A stretch of DNA of 64,000 nt from Palsa-189 sp963803735 (GTDB lineage: Bacteria; Acidobacteriota; Terriglobia; Acidiferrales; UBA7541). A model generated the notes under the pieces. That model was given only the letters and a program-made list of their open reading frames with translations, ran no database searches and had not been told where the DNA came from. Of the stretch, positions 36,183-45,231 are shown piece after piece. The position numbers and the translations under genes are program-made. The first letter of the stretch is position 1. Each line of letters begins with the position of its first letter. The stretch is taken from the NCBI GenBank assembly GCA_963803735.1, contig CAWDNV010000010.1, positions 434,001 to 498,000 of the forward strand, given 5' to 3'.

Positions 36183-36593
36183 ATGAACAGGCTCGCGAAG
36201 ACCGCTTTGATCGTTGCCATGCTACTGGGTGGCGTATCCGCTTTAGCTGCACAGATTTCGATTGGAGTCCGAATTGGCCCGCCGCCACCGCCGCGGGTGG
36301 TGCGTGTTGTGCCGGACCGTCCTGGCCCGGAGTTCATTTGGATTGAGGGCTATTGGTATCCCGTGGGAAACCACTATAAGTGGCATCAGGGGTATTGGAG
36401 CCGGCCGCCATATGAAGGCGCTCGCTGGGTTGGGCCTCATCATGACGGCGAGCGGTTCTACAACGGCTATTGGGAAGGCGAACACGGTCGGGTGGAACAC
36501 GATCACCGCTCGGACCACGACCACGACCGCGATTTCCGAGATCACGACCGCTATCGCGATGATCACCATGACCGCGACGATCACGACCGCTAA
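36183..36593 (+). CDS. Secreted WXXGXW-repeat protein with His/Asp-rich tail
   Basis: 136 aa; signal peptide MNRLAKTALIVAMLLGGVSA, cleaved near LAAQ, with a GGAGG site upstream of ATG. The mid region has WIEGYWYPVGNHYKWHQGYW, then YEGARWVGPHH and FYNGYWEGEHG: WxxGxW repeats as in BcpO-related proteins. The last 35 residues are almost only His, Asp and Arg (DHDHDRDFRDHDRY), a plausible metal-binding tail. Function unknown. Confidence 0.75.
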   Translation: MNRLAKTALIVAMLLGGVSALAAQISIGVRIGPPPPPRVVRVVPDRPGPEFIWIEGYWYPVGNHYKWHQGYWSRPPYEGARWVGPHHDGERFYNGYWEGEHGRVEHDHRSDHDHDRDFRDHDRYRDDHHDRDDHDR

Positions 36594-36612
36594 CTGACTC
36601 TCGCTGTCAAAA

Positions 36613-36647
36613 GGGCGCTCCGCAAGTATTTCTTGGCGTGAGCGCCC
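36613..36647. terminator. Hairpin between convergent WXXGXW and alcohol dehydrogenase genes
   Basis: GGGCGCTC (36613-36620) pairs with GAGCGCCC (36640-36647). It lies 20 nt after the WXXGXW stop and 31 nt from the dehydrogenase stop; likely bidirectional. Confidence 0.55.
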
Positions 36648-36677
36648 ATCACCCTAGCCTTATCGCGCCGCAATAGA

Positions 36678-37697
36678 CTACTTCATCGTGAGAACCACGC
36701 GGAACCGCGCTTTGCCGCTCATCATGCGCTCGTAAGCTTCCGCGGCCCGCTCCAGCGGAAAAATCTCGTTCCGCGAACGCACGCCGGTTTGCGCACTGAA
36801 GTTAAGCGTGTCTTGCGAATCGATGCTCGTTCCCGAAGGCCACCCTGTCACGGAACGCCGGCCACCGATCAATAGGTACGCGGGCACTTGAATCGGTTCG
36901 TCCGCCGCACCCACCACGATCATTTTTCCGTTCAGGCCGAGGCCGGCCACAGTCGCATTCATGGCTTTGCCGCTTGTTACGGTCGCCAGGATCACGCGCG
37001 CTCCGCCCAATTTTGTGAGTTCCTCGACGGGATCCTGCGTTTGGCTATCGATATACACTTGTGCGCCCAATTGCTTCGCCAAGGGTGCTTTGTCTTTTCC
37101 GCGCGCGATGGCCACGGTGCGGAATCCCATCTTCGACGCGAATTGAACTCCCAGGTGGCCGAGTCCGCCAATTCCCAGGATCGCCACGAGATCGCCGTCT
37201 CGCGCGCCGCTATTTCGAAGCGAGTTGAAGGTGGTGACTCCCGCGCAGAAAAGAGGGCCCGCGTCTGCCGCCGAAAGCTCATCCGGTATCAGCGCCAGCG
37301 CCTCCGCCGTCGCGAGCATGTAGTCCGCGTAGCCTCCATCCTGAGTGATTGCCGTGACGCGCCGCGACACAGTGCAAAAAAGGAAATCGCCCCGGCGGCA
37401 GTTTTCGCAATATCCACAGCGGCCGCCGTACCAGCCGACTCCCACGCGCTGCCCCGGTTTCCATGCGGCCACGCCGCTTCCCACAGAGTCGATCACTCCG
37501 GCGACTTCGTGTCCGGGAATTCGTGGGTATTCAATGCCCGGCCAGAGCCCTTCCTTCACGTAGGAATCGGCGTGACAGATGCCGCAGGCTTCCACTCGAA
37601 TTCGGACCCAACCGGGACCGGGCTCAGGTACGTCTCGTTCGACCATCTGTAGTGGCCCCTTCGCACTCGGCACCTGGACAGCACGCATCTTGGCCAT
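36678..37697 (-). CDS. Zinc-dependent alcohol dehydrogenase
   Basis: 339 aa from ATG 37697 with an AGGAGG site. Catalytic zinc ligands CGICHAD and GHEVAG; structural zinc CGYCENCRRGDFLFC (four Cys). The Rossmann motif is LGIGGLGHLGVQFASKMG. It is close to the AdhP-like NAD(P)-dependent alcohol dehydrogenases and converts primary alcohols to aldehydes; substrate not evident. An in-frame extension to 37757 has no support. Confidence 0.92.
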   Translation of the reverse strand: MAKMRAVQVPSAKGPLQMVERDVPEPGPGWVRIRVEACGICHADSYVKEGLWPGIEYPRIPGHEVAGVIDSVGSGVAAWKPGQRVGVGWYGGRCGYCENCRRGDFLFCTVSRRVTAITQDGGYADYMLATAEALALIPDELSAADAGPLFCAGVTTFNSLRNSGARDGDLVAILGIGGLGHLGVQFASKMGFRTVAIARGKDKAPLAKQLGAQVYIDSQTQDPVEELTKLGGARVILATVTSGKAMNATVAGLGLNGKMIVVGAADEPIQVPAYLLIGGRRSVTGWPSGTSIDSQDTLNFSAQTGVRSRNEIFPLERAAEAYERMMSGKARFRVVLTMK

Positions 37698-37792
37698 CGT
37701 TCCTCCTTTTTGGGGCTTTATGGTGAGCGCACATGCCCCTTCGCGGACTAAAACCAATCACTGCGATAGGGCACCTAACAATTTAAGAAGCC

Positions 37793-38296
37793 CTATGCAC
37801 TTCTGTAGCTGAACAGCCTCTGGCATTCTTTTCGTAGAAAACCGCCGAAGACGGGGATGGGGTGATTGCCCTTCTCGAAGACGAACCCGCAGGGGATAAG
37901 ACAAGCTCGCCACTTATAGTCCTCGGTGCCGCACTTGCGGCCGTAAGCGGCTATGTCTTCTTGGGAAACGCCGTAGACAACCGCGCCAATTCTAGACCAC
38001 ACGCAAGCACCGGCGCACATGGCGCAAGGCTCGTGCGTGGAGTAGAGCACGAAGTCGGGAAGGTAGCGGCCGTAGCCACTTGATACGTATTTGAGGGTTT
38101 CCAACTCCACGTGTTTGATGCTCGATCCCGAGGTTTTTACTCGGTTACCTGCACTGGCAATGACCACCTCGCGCTTGCCCGTGAGGCGTGTAACGACCGC
38201 CCCAATGGGATAGTCGCCTCTGTCGCCGGCGCGCTTGGCCTCTGCAATAGCCAGCTCCATAAACTTATTTTTCGGTTTGTAGGAAGGTGGAATCAT
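37793..38296 (-). CDS. Cytidine/deoxycytidylate deaminase-fold protein
   Basis: 167 aa. AIAEAKRAGDRGDYPIGAVV, then a zinc/active-site helix with KHVELETLK where H-A-E is usual (His and Glu kept, Ala to Val), and STHEPCAMCAGACVWSRIG with the PCxxC zinc pair, then VYGVSQEDI. It is a nucleobase/nucleoside deaminase of the TadA/guanine deaminase group; the extra C-terminus (CGTEDYKWRACLIPCGF) is not typical of TadA, so the substrate is open. Confidence 0.82.
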   Translation of the reverse strand: MIPPSYKPKNKFMELAIAEAKRAGDRGDYPIGAVVTRLTGKREVVIASAGNRVKTSGSSIKHVELETLKYVSSGYGRYLPDFVLYSTHEPCAMCAGACVWSRIGAVVYGVSQEDIAAYGRKCGTEDYKWRACLIPCGFVFEKGNHPIPVFGGFLRKECQRLFSYRSA

Positions 38297-38497
38297 GTCG
38301 CCAGATTATATGCGCTCGTCGCGCGAGCGATATAGGAATCCACGGGCGCTAATCGCCTCATCCCGATCAGTCGCGTTTCAGGAAGCTGGCCCATTTGGGA
38401 GCAGTGGCGCCGGCGGAAAGAAGAACGGCGTGTCGAGGCGTGCTTTGGCGTCTGGAGAATCGAAGTGCAGACTGCGTAATCGGCGATGGCAGTTGGC

Positions 38498-38878
38498 TTA
38501 GCGGTGCATGACCACCTCTCGGCCATTTGGGAGGGTAATTCGGTCCAACCAGATTTCGTTGGTTCCCTCTTTTGTGGGATTGCCGGTGATGGTGATCGTG
38601 TCGCCGAGTTTCAGCGTGTCGCCGGTCCATCCATAGCGGCTCATCCGCGAGGGCCCGCCCGTAATCGCGTGCCAGTTCTGGGTGCGTCCGCTCGAATCGT
38701 TTACGTCGAAATAGATCAGGGCATGGGGATTCACCCAGTCCACTTTTGTGACTGTAGCTTTAAAAGTGACAGTCTTGGATAGGTCGTAGCCCGACCGCGC
38801 GTGATGCGCGAGAGCCGACGCCGTCAGAACGACAAACGCAACCGCAAAACCAGCCATACGCAAACGCCACAATTTCAT
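38498..38878 (-). CDS. DUF6152 family secreted protein
   Basis: 126 aa. Signal peptide (FAVAFVVLTASALA) followed by HHARSGYDLSKTVTFKATVT, VDWVNPHALIYFDV, a short strand region and GDTITITGNPTKEG. It is a paralogue of the two DUF6152 genes at 44769 and 45947, which share the mature HH start, F-D-W-T/V-NPH and the V-K-G-D-E/T-I strand. Function unknown; the conserved His pair could bind metal. Confidence 0.8.
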   Translation of the reverse strand: MKLWRLRMAGFAVAFVVLTASALAHHARSGYDLSKTVTFKATVTKVDWVNPHALIYFDVNDSSGRTQNWHAITGGPSRMSRYGWTGDTLKLGDTITITGNPTKEGTNEIWLDRITLPNGREVVMHR

Positions 38879-38992
38879 CGTGCACCTCGCACCGATGTGT
38901 TGAGATCAGCGATATCCGCTCCAATTATGACCCAGGGATCTGTAGCGGGTAACAGTTTATATCTAGAAGCTCCGCCCTGAAGACATCTTCGC

Positions 38993-41365
38993 CTAATCGC
39001 GCCAGCGCATCACGTGTAGCAGATCGCAATAGTCGTCGGTCCAAGAGAGGGGACGCGTCTTCGCCGGAAACGCTTCCGAGTGTGCCAGTATCTCCGCGCC
39101 GGACAGCGCCGCGGGATCGCGCGAGAGCAAGATCCAGTCGGATTGCGAGAAAGGGCCTGTAGGAAGGAGCGGTTCAACGCGGAGAGCGTGAAAGCCAAAA
39201 TCGCGGCTGATTCCGGCGAGCACAGGCCGGAGATCGAGAGTCTGGTTGCTGATGTGCACGGCAATCACCGAGGCCGGCCCGGCAAGATGCTTGGCATAAA
39301 CCTGAAAAGCTTCGCGAGTGAGAAGATGCATGGGGATGGCATCGCTCGAAAACGCATCCAGCACCAGAACGTCAAACTTCTGGAAGTCGCCCCGGCTGGC
39401 TTCGCGTTGCAGCGTGAGTCGCGCATCGCCAAGTACGACTTCGATCCGGCCGGGCGAATCGCGCAAATAAGTGAAGGATGGCTGCTCGCCGGTCGATAAT
39501 TTATAGACGTCCGGGTTGATTTCGTAGAAACGGAAGACGTCTCCGGATTGCGCCAGCGCCGCGAGCGTACCCACTCCCATTCCCACGAGTCCTACGCGCA
39601 TGGGATGCCGCGGCCAATTGCGAATGACGATGTTGGCTCCGCTGGCCGGGCCATAGTAGCCCGTCGCAAGTCGCGAGCGCTGCGCATCACGATACTGGAA
39701 TCCATGAACCGTGCTGCCGTACCTCAGCGCGAGATAGCTGTCGTCCACGTCTATCACCGAGAGGACTCCGTAAAAACTTCTGGAAGACGCAACGACGTGA
39801 TAAAGCGCCGCTTTTTGCGGAATCAGCAAGCCTGCCGTGAGCAGCGCCAGGACGACTCTGGCCGCGTTGCGGACCAGCATCGGCGCCGGAGCAGTCTGCG
39901 TCGTTCGGCGCTCCATGGCGTATAGCGAAACAGCGGCGGCGATTAGAACTACCGCGGCGTAAAGGCCGATCGATCGCGGCAATCGCGCCACCTCTCCCCA
40001 CAGCGGGGTAAGCACAGCCGGCGCAAGCAATGCCGTACCCGCTAGAAGCAGGAACGCCAATGAAGCTCGCCCCCTGTACCACCACGATGAACGTTCCCGC
40101 ACCGAGACAGACCAAATCACAGTAATGCACCCCAAAACACCCAGCGGATATTCCCAATAATTTGAAAAAATCCGCGGGGCCACCAAGCCCACAGCGACGC
40201 CGCCCAAGGTTCCGCCGATGGCGATGCACAAATAGAAAGCAGTCAGCGATTCCGAGCGGGGACGCGTGCGTGCCGCTTCTCCATGACACACCATGCATCC
40301 CGCGAAGAGCACCCCGGAATAAGCTGCGAGCTGGATCAAGAACGAATACGTCGCGTTCGGAAGCGATATGACGATGACGAATGCAACCGCCACAGCGAAT
40401 GCCGGGTAGAAATGTTCTCGCCGATACCAGCGGTCGCTCTCAAAACATATGATGAACGAAAGCAGGTACAAACTCAGTTGCAAAACCAATAGAAACGGGC
40501 TTACGGCGATGTCCTGGCAGACGAGGTTGGTCGTTGCGAGCAATAGCACAGACGCACACGCCGCCAGGCCGATCCATCGCAGGCGAAGCGGCCAGCCAAT
40601 CGGGGTTGCATGCGAGCGCAAGTCGCGAATAGCTTTTTGTTTCAGCTCGGTGGGAACGGCCGAACGCAGCACGCTTCGAGCGGTGAAAAAATAGCAAACC
40701 AAAAAGAGGCCATAGCCAGCAACCCAAGCCCAGCGTTGTGCACTGAGCGGGATATGCGGTTCTACGAGAGTGGGATAGGACAGTAATCCGAGGAGCGATC
40801 CCGCGTTTGAAAGCGCATAAAGGCGATAGGGCAATCGCTTTGGCCTCACCTGCGCAAACCAATGCTGCATCAATGGACTCGTAGCCGACAGCAAGAAGAA
40901 CGGCAGACCTATCGCACTCATCAGAAATTGCGCGATGGCCCAGGTGGGATCGGCCCCCGGTCGCGGCTGCCAGTTGGCAGCGGAACCGATGGGAGCGGAA
41001 TAGGAATATGCCTGAACGGCAATGAAAATAGCGGAAAGGGCCAGCAGAGTGCCGTGCACTGTGATCTGCTTGCGAAGGGGAAGCCACGTGGCTAGTCCGT
41101 GCGAATAGCCATATCCAGCGAGAAATAACAATTGGAAGACAAACACGCACACGGTCCAGACCGCTGACGCACCGCCAAAAAGGGGAAGGACTTCTTTTTC
41201 GAGCAACAACTGAACCTGAAAGAGCAGAAACGCACTGACGAAGATCGCCAGGGCAAAGGGCACTCGCCCAGTTTCGCTACCTTCTATCGAAGTTGGAAAG
41301 GCCCCCGAAGGAACAATTGCGCGGACCTGTTCAGTCTGAAGGGCAGTATCGAGAGTGGCACCCAT
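38993..41365 (-). CDS. Membrane protein fused to a spermidine-synthase-like domain
   Basis: 790 aa. The first two thirds carry about 12-14 helices (LAIFVSAFLLFQVQLLLEKE, LLFLAGYGYSHGLATW, LSATSPLMQHWFAQ), an MFS-like unit. The last third (about 560-790) is a methyltransferase-fold polyamine synthase domain: GLVGMGVGTLAAL, FRFYEINPDVYKLS, VLGDARLTLQRE, FDVLVLDAFSSDAIPMHLLT. The Asp pair of typical spermidine synthases is altered, so aminopropyl transfer is uncertain. Such fused proteins are widespread in acidobacteria and unexplained. Confidence 0.85.
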   Translation of the reverse strand: MGATLDTALQTEQVRAIVPSGAFPTSIEGSETGRVPFALAIFVSAFLLFQVQLLLEKEVLPLFGGASAVWTVCVFVFQLLFLAGYGYSHGLATWLPLRKQITVHGTLLALSAIFIAVQAYSYSAPIGSAANWQPRPGADPTWAIAQFLMSAIGLPFFLLSATSPLMQHWFAQVRPKRLPYRLYALSNAGSLLGLLSYPTLVEPHIPLSAQRWAWVAGYGLFLVCYFFTARSVLRSAVPTELKQKAIRDLRSHATPIGWPLRLRWIGLAACASVLLLATTNLVCQDIAVSPFLLVLQLSLYLLSFIICFESDRWYRREHFYPAFAVAVAFVIVISLPNATYSFLIQLAAYSGVLFAGCMVCHGEAARTRPRSESLTAFYLCIAIGGTLGGVAVGLVAPRIFSNYWEYPLGVLGCITVIWSVSVRERSSWWYRGRASLAFLLLAGTALLAPAVLTPLWGEVARLPRSIGLYAAVVLIAAAVSLYAMERRTTQTAPAPMLVRNAARVVLALLTAGLLIPQKAALYHVVASSRSFYGVLSVIDVDDSYLALRYGSTVHGFQYRDAQRSRLATGYYGPASGANIVIRNWPRHPMRVGLVGMGVGTLAALAQSGDVFRFYEINPDVYKLSTGEQPSFTYLRDSPGRIEVVLGDARLTLQREASRGDFQKFDVLVLDAFSSDAIPMHLLTREAFQVYAKHLAGPASVIAVHISNQTLDLRPVLAGISRDFGFHALRVEPLLPTGPFSQSDWILLSRDPAALSGAEILAHSEAFPAKTRPLSWTDDYCDLLHVMRWRD

Positions 41366-41483
41366 GCCCCGTCAGTGTAAGCGGGTTACGGAAGCGGGCC
41401 TGTTGCCACTCGCGCCCTCTGTGCTCAAAGCACTATGCGTGGAGAGCGCACTGCACTAAGAACCTAAGCGGAACGGCACTCTT

Positions 41484-41696
41484 TTACTTCGCGTGCCGCT
41501 TTTGGGGAAATTTAGACGGAGTGAGGTCACCGAAAAGCTTTCCTTCTATCTCCGATTTGTGAGTGGTGCACACAAGCCTCACGATGACGCCTTGTACCCA
41601 CGATGCGCGAAACTTGGCTGGGCTTGAGCAATTCAGAACTTCACAAACACCTGCGCTGACCGGGTCGAGATATGGTTCCGGGTTATTAGCTGCCAT
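41484..41696 (-). CDS. Small Cys/His-containing protein
   Basis: 70 aa, starting MAANNPEPYLDPVSAGVCEV. A good Shine-Dalgarno (AAGGAGA about 8 nt upstream) supports a real gene. Spaced Cys and His residues (VCEVLNCSS, LVCTTHKSE) could bind one zinc ion. It is basic at the C-terminus and not recognised as a family. No partner gene is evident. Confidence 0.5.
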   Translation of the reverse strand: MAANNPEPYLDPVSAGVCEVLNCSSPAKFRASWVQGVIVRLVCTTHKSEIEGKLFGDLTPSKFPQKRHAK

Positions 41697-42069
41697 CGAA
41701 GATTCTCCTTTTCATTTTGCTGCCTTCAGACCGGGCGGTTTTACACGGTCGGGACATTTGCCTTACGGTTTCGATTTCGGCAGGACTGCCGACACTGTAG
41801 CGTGGTACCCGGTCGTGGCGTTGTATGTCTTGTGGCACAGGAACGCGCCCACAGCGGGCGCAGCGTAAGGCGTGTAACTGAACACTTCCAGTATACACCT
41901 TTGCACTGACCGTACGGTGGTCGGTCTCAATGCAGATAGACACAGCGTAACTCTCGATTTTGCACCCCCAAATCGCATGGTACTGGTATCGCAAAAGCAA
42001 AATTGTCTTTGATATGCTGGGCCTCCCTCCCCGCAGCACAGTAGGTTTCAAGAGCAAGGAGAAAACGGA
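41697..42069. other. Intergenic region between the small protein and the BNR-repeat gene
   Basis: 373 bp. Short open frames on both strands lack ribosome-binding sites and recognisable content. Promoters for the divergent genes should lie here; none could be called. Confidence 0.3.
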
Positions 42070-43896
42070 ATGGCAAGTGCAAAAGCAGCCTTCATGAAAC
42101 TCAAACATCTATCTGGTGATTCAATTTCGAATCGCAGTTTCAAGTCGATGAAAGCTTCTCGTTGGCTTCATATTGGGCTCGCGAGCGCGCTCGTCATCGC
42201 GGGATGGACAATCGCCTCGGCCGCGCCCATCCCGCAGACAGCTGGTGCGAACGTGCGCGTCACCGTAGACAACGGCAGTAATGGCTCATATGTGAGCGCC
42301 GATCAGCTAGCGGGCGGCACGTATACGGATGCCGTTTTACAGCGCTGCGGAACCGATCGCCGGCAACAGAACGAACCCACGCTCGCCATCGACCCGCGCA
42401 ACACCAACATTTGGGGAAGCGGCGCGAATGAGTACTGCACGACTCCGACCGCAGGAGATGCCTGGGCGGGTTTCTACCGCAGCACCGACTCCGGACGTCA
42501 CTGGACAGACAGCCTGTTGCCTGGTTACAACGGCGACACTTCGAGCGAGGGCACAAGCTCACCTCTCGCGACGTCGGTGGCCGGCGGTGCGCTGGCGGCC
42601 GGGGACCCGGTGATGGGTTGGGACGGGAACGGCAACCTTTTCTACATGGGCAACAACTTCAATCGCGGAACGGAAAATGGCGTCTCGGCGCGCTTTCGCG
42701 ATAATACCGGCGTCATCTGGGTGGCAACTTATGCTCCTTCAAATCCGGCGGACTCCTCGACCGACGGCTCGAAGTATGTTCGCACGGTGATCCTTGCCAC
42801 CAACACCTTCGGCCAGGGCTCATTCAACGACAAGACGAACCTAACCGTCGACCCCGCGACCGGCAACGTCTATGCCGCTTGGTCAGACTTTCACGGATCG
42901 GGCTGCAATGAGATCTTGTTCAGCCGGTCGACCGATCATGGCGCGACCTTTAGCACCCCGATCAAAGTGTCCGGCGGAATCTGCGGCAATCAGGGTCCGT
43001 CGATTGCGATCGGCCCTTCGGGACACGTTTACATCGGCTGGGAAGCCAATACAGGCGGGTCGTTCGGTAAGGCACCAGGTGCCGTGAACGGCGCCGGGTT
43101 CGCCGCTTCCAGCGACTTTGGCCAGACGTTCAGCAAGGCGCGGATCGTGGTGACTTACACGCCGTTCGTATCAAGCCAGTTCTCTGGCAATGGCGCGAGA
43201 GAATGCGGCGACACCCCGTTTAACTGTCCGACCGGCTTCACCTTCCCACGGTTTGACCTCGCTGGTCCGTACCTCGCCGCCGACAACGTCCACGGGACGC
43301 TGGCCATGGCTTTTCAAGCGGCCCAGTCCTCCGGTCAAGGGCAGATTGAGTCTCTTTTCTCCACCGACGGCGGCACTACGTGGAGCAATCCAACGCTGCT
43401 CGCGCCGAGTTTGACCGGGCACCAATTCTTCCCGTTCCTTACCGCATCTGCCGGCCGGGTGAACGCGATCTGGTACGACTCGCAAGGCGATCCGAGCTAT
43501 TCGCCTACCCAAGCGCCGTGTAACAACGCCGCCGGGCAGACGTCTGCGTGCCTGAACGTCCGGTATGCGGAGTCCACGGATGGCGGAAAGACTTGGGGAT
43601 CGAGCATCCAGGTGACGGACACACCGACGAACCTGAACTACGAGCAATTCGGCGGTCGTCTGGTGCCGTTCTTCGGCGATTACATCACCGTTGCCGCTCA
43701 AGGGAACATCATCGGTGTCAGCTGGACCGACCAGCGAAACACAGTCGGCGCGCCTGATCCCTCAGGCGACAATGACGGTGCAGACATCGCCGGTGATCCG
43801 GAGACCGGCGGAGCCTGCACGAGCTCGCTAACGACTTGCTTCGATGGCACTGGTGGTCTTGACCAGAACATCTACGCAACCACCATTACACCGTAG
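42070..43896 (+). CDS. Secreted BNR/Asp-box (sialidase-fold) protein
   Basis: 608 aa; AAGGAG site before ATG. A long N-terminal region ends in a signal-like helix, HIGLASALVIAGWTIASA (about 36-53), so translation may also start at an internal Met (MKLKH or MKASR). Five Asp boxes are visible: STDSGRHW, STDHGATF, SSDFGQTF, STDGGTTW and STDGGKTW, spread over a six-bladed propeller. Sialidases need an Arg triad and Tyr/Glu pair, which I could not place, so call it sialidase-fold rather than sialidase. Monocistronic, followed by a palindrome. Confidence 0.82.
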   Translation: MASAKAAFMKLKHLSGDSISNRSFKSMKASRWLHIGLASALVIAGWTIASAAPIPQTAGANVRVTVDNGSNGSYVSADQLAGGTYTDAVLQRCGTDRRQQNEPTLAIDPRNTNIWGSGANEYCTTPTAGDAWAGFYRSTDSGRHWTDSLLPGYNGDTSSEGTSSPLATSVAGGALAAGDPVMGWDGNGNLFYMGNNFNRGTENGVSARFRDNTGVIWVATYAPSNPADSSTDGSKYVRTVILATNTFGQGSFNDKTNLTVDPATGNVYAAWSDFHGSGCNEILFSRSTDHGATFSTPIKVSGGICGNQGPSIAIGPSGHVYIGWEANTGGSFGKAPGAVNGAGFAASSDFGQTFSKARIVVTYTPFVSSQFSGNGARECGDTPFNCPTGFTFPRFDLAGPYLAADNVHGTLAMAFQAAQSSGQGQIESLFSTDGGTTWSNPTLLAPSLTGHQFFPFLTASAGRVNAIWYDSQGDPSYSPTQAPCNNAAGQTSACLNVRYAESTDGGKTWGSSIQVTDTPTNLNYEQFGGRLVPFFGDYITVAAQGNIIGVSWTDQRNTVGAPDPSGDNDGADIAGDPETGGACTSSLTTCFDGTGGLDQNIYATTITP

Positions 43897-43916
43897 CAGC
43901 GTGACGAACAACCATG

Positions 43917-43959
43917 CCGTAGTGGGTCAGTTTGAAATTTCAAACTGACTCACTACCGG
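43917..43959. terminator. Long perfect-type palindrome after the BNR gene
   Basis: 34 bp (43921-43954) whose halves, AGTGGGTCAGTTTGAAA and TTTCAAACTGACTCACT, pair with one G-T wobble and no loop; GCCG/CGGC extends the stem outward. It starts 25 nt after the BNR stop. It is probably a terminator or a dispersed palindromic element. Confidence 0.6.
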
Positions 43960-44047
43960 CCACTGCGCGCGCGTTTGGCTCGGCAGCCAAAGCCGTGGTA
44001 CCTTACCCCCAACCAAAACGGAGAAAATCAGAAGCAGAGGCGCTTGC

Positions 44048-44734
44048 GTGCGGAATTTCTTGATTCTTTCAGCTATGGCCGTTGCGGCGACGCTCGCGTT
44101 CTCACGCGCTGCGCTCGCTCAAGAAGCCGCGAAGCTCGGAGCCGCGCCGGATCTTTCCGGCGTCTGGCTGGTGGAAAAGTTTCAGCCCCGGCTGTTCCCA
44201 AACGGAGGCGCGCCTTTCACGCCTTGGGCGGAGAGCAAAATTCAAGGTCACCGACCTTCAGACGAACGACCCAATCTTGCCTGTCTGCCAATGGGAGTGC
44301 CACGGTTCATGATCGCTGTGCCTTACCCGATGGAAATTCTTCAGATGCCCGCGCGCATCGTCATCATTCACGAGGGCCCGCAGGTGCTGCGTCAGATTTA
44401 TATGAATCGGCAGCACCCCAAAGACTTGGACCCAAGCTATTCGGGCGACGCGATTGGCAAATGGGAAGGCGACACGCTCGTCGTGGATACGATCGGCTTC
44501 AACGATAAGACCTGGCTCGATGGTGGAGGACTTCCTCATAGCGAGGCTCTGCATGTGGTTGAACGCATCCGCCGCATCGACCATGACACGCTCGTGGACG
44601 ACATAACCGTCGAGGACCCGATGGCGTACACCAAGCCACTCACGAATCGGCAAGTCTACAAACTGAAGCCGGGCTGGGAGATTCAGGAATACGTCTGCGA
44701 AGAGAATAACAAGTACAGCTACCAGGCAAAATGA
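44048..44734 (+). CDS. Secreted protein of unknown function, cassette copy 1
   Basis: 228 aa from GTG 44048; signal peptide MRNFLILSAMAVAATLAFS ending near ALAQ. Conserved parts are PDLSGVWLVEKFQPRLFPNG, RFMIAVPYPMEILQMP, RQIYMNRQHPKDLDPSYSGD, IGKWEGDTLVVDTIGFNDKT and GGLPHSEALHVVERIRRID. About 70 percent identical to the protein at 45232, which repeats the same order. The WEGDTLVVDT motif is common in acidobacterial secreted proteins near DUF6152 and oxidoreductase genes. Function unknown. It is followed after 34 nt by a DUF6152 gene. Confidence 0.7.
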   Translation: MRNFLILSAMAVAATLAFSRAALAQEAAKLGAAPDLSGVWLVEKFQPRLFPNGGAPFTPWAESKIQGHRPSDERPNLACLPMGVPRFMIAVPYPMEILQMPARIVIIHEGPQVLRQIYMNRQHPKDLDPSYSGDAIGKWEGDTLVVDTIGFNDKTWLDGGGLPHSEALHVVERIRRIDHDTLVDDITVEDPMAYTKPLTNRQVYKLKPGWEIQEYVCEENNKYSYQAK

Positions 44735-44768
44735 CGCGCAAGAAGACAATAAGAGAGGAGCGACAGCA

Positions 44769-45167
44769 ATGAGGACCTCAAGCAGAAAAAGACTGCTGGT
44801 TTTCCCCGCCACCGCTATTCTCGTCCTGCTTTCGCTCGCAGGATCGGCATACGCCCATCATGGCTTCGTGTCCTGGTTTGACATGAGCCGCTCGATCAGT
44901 GTGAAGGGGACGGTGACGAGCTTTGACTGGACCAATCCTCATTCCTACATCTACTTCGACGTGAAGGACGAGAAGGGCGTCACTCAGAAGTGGAGCGCCG
45001 AATTAGGCGCCGTAGCTATGTTAGCCAGGGCCGGCTGGAAGAAAGATACGGTAAAGCCGGGCGACGAGATCATCCTGATCGGCAATCCCGCCAAGGATGC
45101 CAAGCCCCTGATGCATCTCGACAAGATCGTCTTTGCCAATGGCCAGGAGCTTTCTACCGCGCTGTGA
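44769..45167 (+). CDS. DUF6152 family secreted protein, cassette copy 1
   Basis: 132 aa; GAGAGGAG site before ATG. Signal peptide VFPATAILVLLSLAGSAYA, then mature HHGFVSWFDMSRSISVKGTV, TSFDWTNPHSYIYFDVKD, WSAELGAVAMLARAGWKKDT and GDEIILIGNPAKD. It is a soluble periplasmic domain with a leading His pair. Co-transcribed with the preceding 228-aa protein, so they probably act together. Paralogue of 45947-46333. Confidence 0.8.
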   Translation: MRTSSRKRLLVFPATAILVLLSLAGSAYAHHGFVSWFDMSRSISVKGTVTSFDWTNPHSYIYFDVKDEKGVTQKWSAELGAVAMLARAGWKKDTVKPGDEIILIGNPAKDAKPLMHLDKIVFANGQELSTAL

Positions 45168-45231
45168 GGCCGTGTAGCCGTTGAGTGTGGTGCGGCGGCA
45201 ATCAAGCCGGATGTAATCAGAGGAGGCTCCC

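Noticed and set aside
42070..43896. Naming the BNR protein a true sialidase
   Set aside because: Asp boxes are present, but the Arg triad and catalytic Tyr/Glu could not be placed.
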